Shown piece by piece: positions 19,755 to 23,730 of a stretch of DNA of 23,730 bases. The DNA is from Discostella pseudostelligera (taxonomy: Eukaryota > Bacillariophyta > Thalassiosirophyceae > Thalassiosirales > Thalassiosiraceae): contig JALLBK010000608.1 in NCBI GenBank assembly GCA_036940085.1, forward strand, positions 1-23,730, read 5' to 3'. The position numbers and the translations under genes are program-made. Each line of letters starts with the position of its first letter. Positions within the stretch are counted from its first letter, which is position 1. The notes beneath the pieces are model-generated. The model made no database searches, was not told the DNA's origin, and saw only the letters and a program-made list of their open reading frames with translations.

Positions 19755-20453
19755 TTTGTTTGTTAATTCCAGATCAAAACTGCGCTTCTGCTTGTGCATC
19801 GAATTGATCAATTTTAGATATTGATATTCGCGGTGAATAAATTGTAGTGCGTAGTTACGGCATCGAGGAGGATAGACGAAGGAAAAACATGTGAGAATAC
19901 AGTCGAAATGACGCCAACAAAATAATTGTTCTCAATGATTCTTCTCTGTGGCATTCACCCACCACCAACTGCCGACTGCCGAGAGTCGATAGCCGACAGC
20001 GAGAAAAAAAATGCGCTGCGGTGAAGGGAAATTAGCATCTAACCGCCTTGGCGCTATACACACGCATAAATGTGGTACGTCTATCAGAATTCATGAACGA
20101 GACGCACCTTGCGGATGAACAATAATAATATCCCCTCTATGGATATCGAAGACTTGCTATGAAATAATTGAGCTCCACTCGTCGTCGTCGTCGGACGTCC
20201 CGGCGGGGCGGCGAAAAAAACAGGGGGAAGATTTTGGATTTCTTTGCTGACGGCAACTTGAACTTCATCCGAGAGGAATTGGTATTCAAATTGTGTATGT
20301 AGAGTAGCACGTTGGCGGGAATCTTCCCGCCAACAGCTGATAGCACCATTGATGACTTCCACGTCCACATCATCATAGTTCAACAGGTTACTATTACAAC
20401 ATGGCATTGCCACCGCCGCCGCCGCCGCTACGCCACCACCCCAATAGCATTAG
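19755..20453. other. Divergent intergenic region of GluTR and dioxygenase genes
   Basis: About 700 nt without a well-supported gene. A minus-strand frame at 20413-20084 (109 residues) is the only sizeable one. It shows no domain and spans the E2F-like inverted repeat at 20311-20334, so I treat it as unproven. A proline-coding CCG repeat at about 20408-20430 lies just before the dioxygenase start. GGCGCTA- and GACGCCAA-type E2F-like half sites also occur near 20050 and 19910, but are weak. Confidence 0.4.
20311..20334. promoter_or_regulatory. E2F-like inverted repeat, 11-bp arms
   Basis: GTTGGCGGGAA (20311-20321) and TTCCCGCCAAC (20324-20334) are exact reverse complements with a 2-nt spacer. 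Both arms hold the TTCCCGC core. It sits about 120 nt upstream of the dioxygenase start at 20454. It is the longest perfect inverted repeat I found in the window. Confidence 0.6.
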
Positions 20454-21592
20454 ATGTCGAGGAAGCAAAGAAATAAACATTATGGGAGTGACAACAGATC
20501 GTCCACTCTGTTGTCGATTGCCAACTCCTCCAAATGCAACGATAATAATAACAGCGGCAGCGGATTTCCGGAACATCTGCTTCGTCACATCAACTGCGGA
20601 CATCATCCACACCAAGCAACTGCAGAATTACAGGTGGAAACTCTCATTCCAAACGCTGTATTCGTAGCACGCAATGCACTGTCATCTAAAGAATGTCGAG
20701 AATGGATAAATTACGCAGAGAACAATAATGCATGGGATGTGGTATCGCATCCTGCAACGAAATCGATTGCCCATCGAGAGTGAGTGATTTATGTTTTGCA
20801 TGTGTACCATTTTATTGTCATCTATCTTATTCAATTTACGCATCAATGTCGCAATTTCTTCTGATATGGTACACATTCCGTTTGACAGATGCGGTCGCAT
20901 CCAAAAGAATGATTGGAACATGTCGCATCGTCTTTACCAGCGAATAGAAAATGTTGTGCAACAAATCTCACTTCAATTAGATATCTTCGACAAGGCCTCT
21001 CTTCAATCAAAGTCGGAAAAATATATCGCTATTACCAAATCCAACAATCTACCCAAATATCAACCGATAACATGCAATCCCAACCTTCGATTGTATAAGT
21101 ATACCAAAGGGCAGTGGTTTGGTCGACATGTGGATGAATCCAATAGAATTGACTCCCCATCATCATCACTATCCAAATGCAACAATACTAGCATGAACAC
21201 TCCAGCCTTCGCGGGCGCTGCAAACGTGAAAGAGGCACAAACAGAAATAACCGTCTTATTCTACCTCTCCTCTTGTCATGGTGGCGCCACGACGTTTCAT
21301 CTGCCTCACCAACGAAAGAAAGCCGGTGCTACTAGTATTGCCTTCACACCCGAGGAAGGTGCGGTGCTATTGCATGTTCACGGTGATCATTGTTTGGAAC
21401 ATGAAGCAGAACCGGTGTTGGACGGTGTAAAATATGGTGAGATATTGGTGTTGTTCGTTGTCGATCTCATCACCTGTAATGGCATGTTGTTCACCCAATT
21501 CAATAATTTGTCCGTACTTGTACCCTACCCCATCTACCGTCGGTGAATGGCTGAAAGTTCTCCGTACAGATATCATTTATGGAATTGTGTAG
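20454..21592 (+). CDS. Prolyl-4-hydroxylase-like Fe(II)/2-oxoglutarate dioxygenase
   Basis: Three exons, 20454-20779, 20889-21436 and 21558-21592 (introns 109 and 121 nt, phases 2 and 1), give 302 residues. The N-terminal 60 residues are polar (Asn/Ser/His) with no signal peptide. The catalytic domain begins near IPNAVFVARNALSSKECREW. It shows the jelly-roll pattern NPNLRLYKYTKGQWFGRHVD with iron ligands His189 and Asp191. Then come EITVLFYLSSCHGGATTFH, distal His280 (LEHEAEPVLDGVK) and Lys290 nine residues later, which binds 2-oxoglutarate, as in P4H enzymes. The last exon supplies the conserved closing strand YVLRTDIIYGIV and is only 35 nt long; without it the protein would end in unrelated sequence. 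All catalytic residues are present. Substrate is unknown: without a signal peptide it may be cytosolic or nuclear rather than an ER collagen-type enzyme. Confidence 0.88.
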
Positions 21593-22128
21593 TAGATGAC
21601 AAAACGTTGATATTGTGTGGTTGCTATCGACGTCTTAATGCACAATACTACTACCTTAAAATTAGACGCTATTACTGCCTGCATCTGAGCAACAAAGTAT
21701 TGTTGACCACCAACCAACAACTCACAAGAGTCCTCATCGTTCATCTCATTCATCGGCTCTATTACTGCATGCTATTGGAATAAGTAGTTCAATTGATTGA
21801 CATCGCGGCCAAGCTCTCTATCTTCATCCGACTCTTGAGAGAGGCCCACCGGCCAGCAACCAGCAAAAAGGCTACACGTGGCCCTCGAGAGTCCGTCGAC
21901 ATGGTCTCCTTGCCATTGACCATGGCGGACGACGACAACAGCAGGTGTAGAGTAGTAACCCTACTACCCCATATCCGCGGGACGCGATAAATGCATAGAA
22001 ACAAGCAATAATTGTCTAGAGTAGCGCCAACGAAGTAGCACAGCTGCCGCACAACCCCGTTCGCGTGCGCCTATCCAGCTGCCGATGTGGTTGCGGGCAA
22101 ACCGGCAGCGTTGAATAGATACAACAAC
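21593..22128. other. Intergenic region upstream of ankyrin gene, with one G-box
   Basis: 536 nt between two plus-strand genes. It holds an ACACGTGG octamer at 21874-21881 and short open frames on both strands (for example 21793-21990) without domain or coding signature. The left part should contain the dioxygenase 3' end and the right part the ankyrin promoter. No other structure is called. Confidence 0.45.
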
Positions 22129-22848
22129 ATGAATGGAAAGTCCAGACGACTTTTCCTTTCGCTTCCCGCAGTGCTACTACTCGTATTATTATCCTACCGG
22201 CTTCTCTTCCTGTCACCATCCTTGTCAAATCACAAGCCTTCTGGCGTGTTGGAGCATGAATCTTTCAATTCCTACGAATACAACGCTTCATTATTCGACG
22301 CGGTGAAATCTAACAATATTGAGCTGGTGCGCTCCCTACTCACGGATGGTGACGTCGATAATACCAACAAAAACAAAAAGAATAACTACAATATTAACGC
22401 AGAAGATTCGTTAGGTATTACTCCGCTGATAGAAGCCATCCTCCTTGGTAATGTCGAGCTTGTGGAGTTGCTCCTGCAACACGGAGCGCATGCCCAACCA
22501 TTGCCAGGTTTCCGGCATACACCACTTCGGGCGGCATGCCTCACGGCTAACACACAACTTGTATCATTATTATTACAAAAGGGCGCGCAACCCAATGCTC
22601 AGAGCGAGGGTGGACGCACACCTTTGATGGGAGCATGCTTTCTACGACCACAATTCGATGCATTACCGAACCGATCGGAATTATCGTACGAGGCTGTGAA
22701 GATCATACTGCAAGATGCACGAACTGACCCTACGATACGTAATGAGTTCGGTGAAAGCGCCTTAGATTTATGTCTTGAGAGGGGATATAATGAAAGTGTT
22801 ACTCTGCTGAAACAGAGACTGCCGAGTGATGCATCCAATAAGGAGTGA
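22129..22848 (+). CDS. Membrane-anchored ankyrin-repeat protein
   Basis: Single exon, 239 residues. The frame is open further upstream, but the first ATG is at 22129, after an ACAACAAC leader. A basic N-terminus (MNGKSRRLF) leads into one hydrophobic helix, about residues 8-29 (LSLPAVLLLVLLSYRLLFL), giving a signal-anchor topology. After a short linker come ankyrin repeats: SLFDAVKSNNIELVRSLLTD, then an Asn/Lys-rich insert (NTNKNKKNNYNINAEDS). GITPLIEAILLGNVELVELL follows, then HTPLRAACLTANTQLVSLLL, RTPLMGACF..., and a final degenerate repeat SALDLCLERGYNESVTLL. Ankyrin repeats bind proteins; no catalytic domain is attached. The partner and the membrane are unknown, and the N-terminus could alternatively be a cleaved signal. 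Confidence 0.85.
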   Translation: MNGKSRRLFLSLPAVLLLVLLSYRLLFLSPSLSNHKPSGVLEHESFNSYEYNASLFDAVKSNNIELVRSLLTDGDVDNTNKNKKNNYNINAEDSLGITPLIEAILLGNVELVELLLQHGAHAQPLPGFRHTPLRAACLTANTQLVSLLLQKGAQPNAQSEGGRTPLMGACFLRPQFDALPNRSELSYEAVKIILQDARTDPTIRNEFGESALDLCLERGYNESVTLLKQRLPSDASNKE

Positions 22849-22984
22849 TTTGTGAAACACATCCAGATTTCTTGGACTCGTGCTTGTGAACAACAACCTA
22901 CAATAACCCCCAATCCTGTTGTTGCTCGTTGATGGTATTGCACCAAATGTATTTGAGAGAAATCTTTGCAATGTGGTTGCTTAC

Positions 22985-23143
22985 TTAGGAATACGAGTGC
23001 TCAATTCCAACTTGTACTGATAAAATGAGTAAGCCGAGCAATGCAAGATTTTGTTTCAGGAATCCACACTTCGCAACCGCGTGAGCTAATACCTGTATCA
23101 ATCCCGTTGTCACTTTTTCTGTATCGATGTCATCCGCTGCCAT
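22985..23143 (-). CDS. Small membrane protein, 52 residues
   Basis: The start at 23143 follows a good splice-acceptor-like tract (CTCCGTTTCAG at about 23167), so the 5' leader may be spliced. The product starts MAADDIDTEKVTTGLIQVLA, continues with HAVAKCGFLKQN, and ends with a hydrophobic helix LALLGLLILSVQVG and EHSYS. An upstream in-frame Met at 23260 would add a Lys/Arg-rich stretch across that tract, which looks non-coding. The amphipathic helix followed by a single membrane helix is typical of small subunits of membrane complexes, but I do not recognise the family. Support comes from composition and start context only, so it may be spurious. Confidence 0.45.
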   Translation of the reverse strand: MAADDIDTEKVTTGLIQVLAHAVAKCGFLKQNLALLGLLILSVQVGIEHSYS

Positions 23144-23594
23144 CTTAGGCTGTGTCTTTGTTCGACCTGAAACGGAGAACTTAATTTTTTTTCGGATGGT
23201 TTCCTCGTGTTTTCTCAGACACCATCTTTTTTTTTGTGATATTCGTTTTTCGTTCTTCATTTATCCGTTTTTTAGTGTCTTTGTAGGCTCGAAAACGGAT
23301 ATCGGGGAAAATTAGTGGAAAATATTCGCTTCAAAATCTCTGTCACCAAATATTTCCCAACTCGAGACAGATATTTTTAATGGCGATGCCATGGCTGGTC
23401 CAGCGCTCGAAAGATGAGCACACAAACTTACACGTGGCAATGAGATGAATACACGTGGAAGGGTTTTGGCGGGAGACAAGCGGACTAAAATACCTAACGA
23501 CACGTGGAAGCGGCACCATCCCATGCCCATCCAAATCTTAAGTCCAAAGCCCAACACACAGTACGAAACAGTATCTAGATAGCATTAGGTACTG
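23144..23594. promoter_or_regulatory. Divergent promoter region with G-box cluster and E2F-like site
   Basis: 450 nt between the small membrane protein (-) and the partial gene at the right edge (+). The left part is T-rich. The right part holds three ACACGTGG octamers and TTTTGGCGGGA at 23464-23474. No supported gene lies within; the longer open frames here show no coding features. Confidence 0.5.
23430..23507. promoter_or_regulatory. Three ACACGTGG G-box octamers
   Basis: Identical octamers at 23430-23437, 23451-23458 and 23500-23507, all on the plus strand, contain the CACGTG core bound by bZIP and bHLH factors. They lie 88-165 nt upstream of the ATG at 23595. An E2F-like TTTTGGCGGGA sits between the second and third. 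Confidence 0.6.
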
Positions 23595-23730
23595 ATGAAT
23601 GCATTATCCTTTTTGTCAATAATATTGGCAGGTTTATTGTCCTCGGCAATAGGATTCATATCGGATCCTCCGAAATGTATGCATTGGGTTCCAAGAGTTA
23701 CATGGCTCGAACGTTCCCTAACCACGGTAG
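23595..23730 (+). CDS. N-terminus of probable plastid-targeted protein (3' partial)
   Basis: The frame is open from the ATG at 23595 to the window end (45 codons). It begins MNALSFLSIILAGLLSSAIG followed by FISDPP, so a signal peptide is followed by Phe after a small-residue stretch. This is the bipartite pattern seen in the glutamyl-tRNA reductase of this window. The following residues (KCMHWVPRVTWLERSLTTV) include basic and Thr/Ser residues, as in a transit peptide. The window ends in ACGGTAG, which could be a splice donor. The mature protein is not visible, so the function is unknown. A secreted protein is the alternative. Confidence 0.55.
   Translation, partial: MNALSFLSIILAGLLSSAIGFISDPPKCMHWVPRVTWLERSLTTV

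Noticed and set aside
20084..20413. 109-residue minus-strand open frame upstream of the dioxygenase gene
   Set aside because: Composition is not clearly coding, there is no recognisable motif, and it spans a strong promoter-like inverted repeat. It could be real, but nothing visible supports it.
1..23730. Transposon, viral insertion or defence island
   Set aside because: No integrase, transposase, reverse transcriptase, capsid-type protein, terminal repeats or target-site duplications were seen on either strand.

Overview
The window looks like nuclear DNA of a photosynthetic stramenopile, most probably a diatom. Three things point there. (1) The glutamyl-tRNA reductase gene begins with a bipartite plastid presequence: a signal peptide followed by a cleavage motif with Phe at +1 (SNA|FQSP), the hallmark of secondary red plastids. 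(2) A second gene, cut by the right edge, starts in a similar way. (3) Genes are tightly packed on both strands and carry few, short GT-AG introns, nearly all 57-133 nt. I see no tRNA, rRNA, CRISPR array, transposon or viral insertion.

Layout, left to right: the 3' part of a thylakoid-lumen protein with a Tat-type signal (+); a five-exon UBZ4 zinc-finger protein (-); a small secreted lysine-rich protein (+); a coiled-coil/leucine-rich-repeat protein (-) head to head with a second coiled-coil protein (+); a single-pass membrane protein of unknown function (-) head to head with a PH-like protein (+); a 957-residue TPR / PDK1-like kinase / degenerate phosphoesterase fusion (-) head to head with an internally duplicated membrane protein (+); plastid glutamyl-tRNA reductase (-); a prolyl-4-hydroxylase-like dioxygenase (+); a membrane-anchored ankyrin-repeat protein (+); a 52-residue membrane microprotein (-); and the first 45 codons of a probably plastid-targeted protein (+).

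The genes do not form one pathway; this is ordinary mixed eukaryotic gene order. Two themes stand out. First, several promoters hold E2F-like elements (TTTGGCGC or TTCCCGCC cores). One is a perfect 12-bp palindrome and two are inverted repeats, so some of these genes may be tied to the cell cycle. A G-box-like octamer (ACACGTGG) also recurs, three times within 78 bp at the right end. Second, the most unusual protein is the TPR-kinase-pseudophosphatase fusion. Its kinase motifs are intact, it has Glu where PDK1 carries its activation-loop phospho-residue, and its C-terminal calcineurin-like fold appears to have lost all metal ligands.

Two genes (UBZ protein, secreted lysine-rich protein) show an internal switch of reading frame that ordinary introns do not explain. 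Each is a possible sequencing indel, a very small intron or a real lesion. All exon structures were read by eye from splice signals and frame continuity. No homology search was run, and family assignments rest on motifs I recognise.
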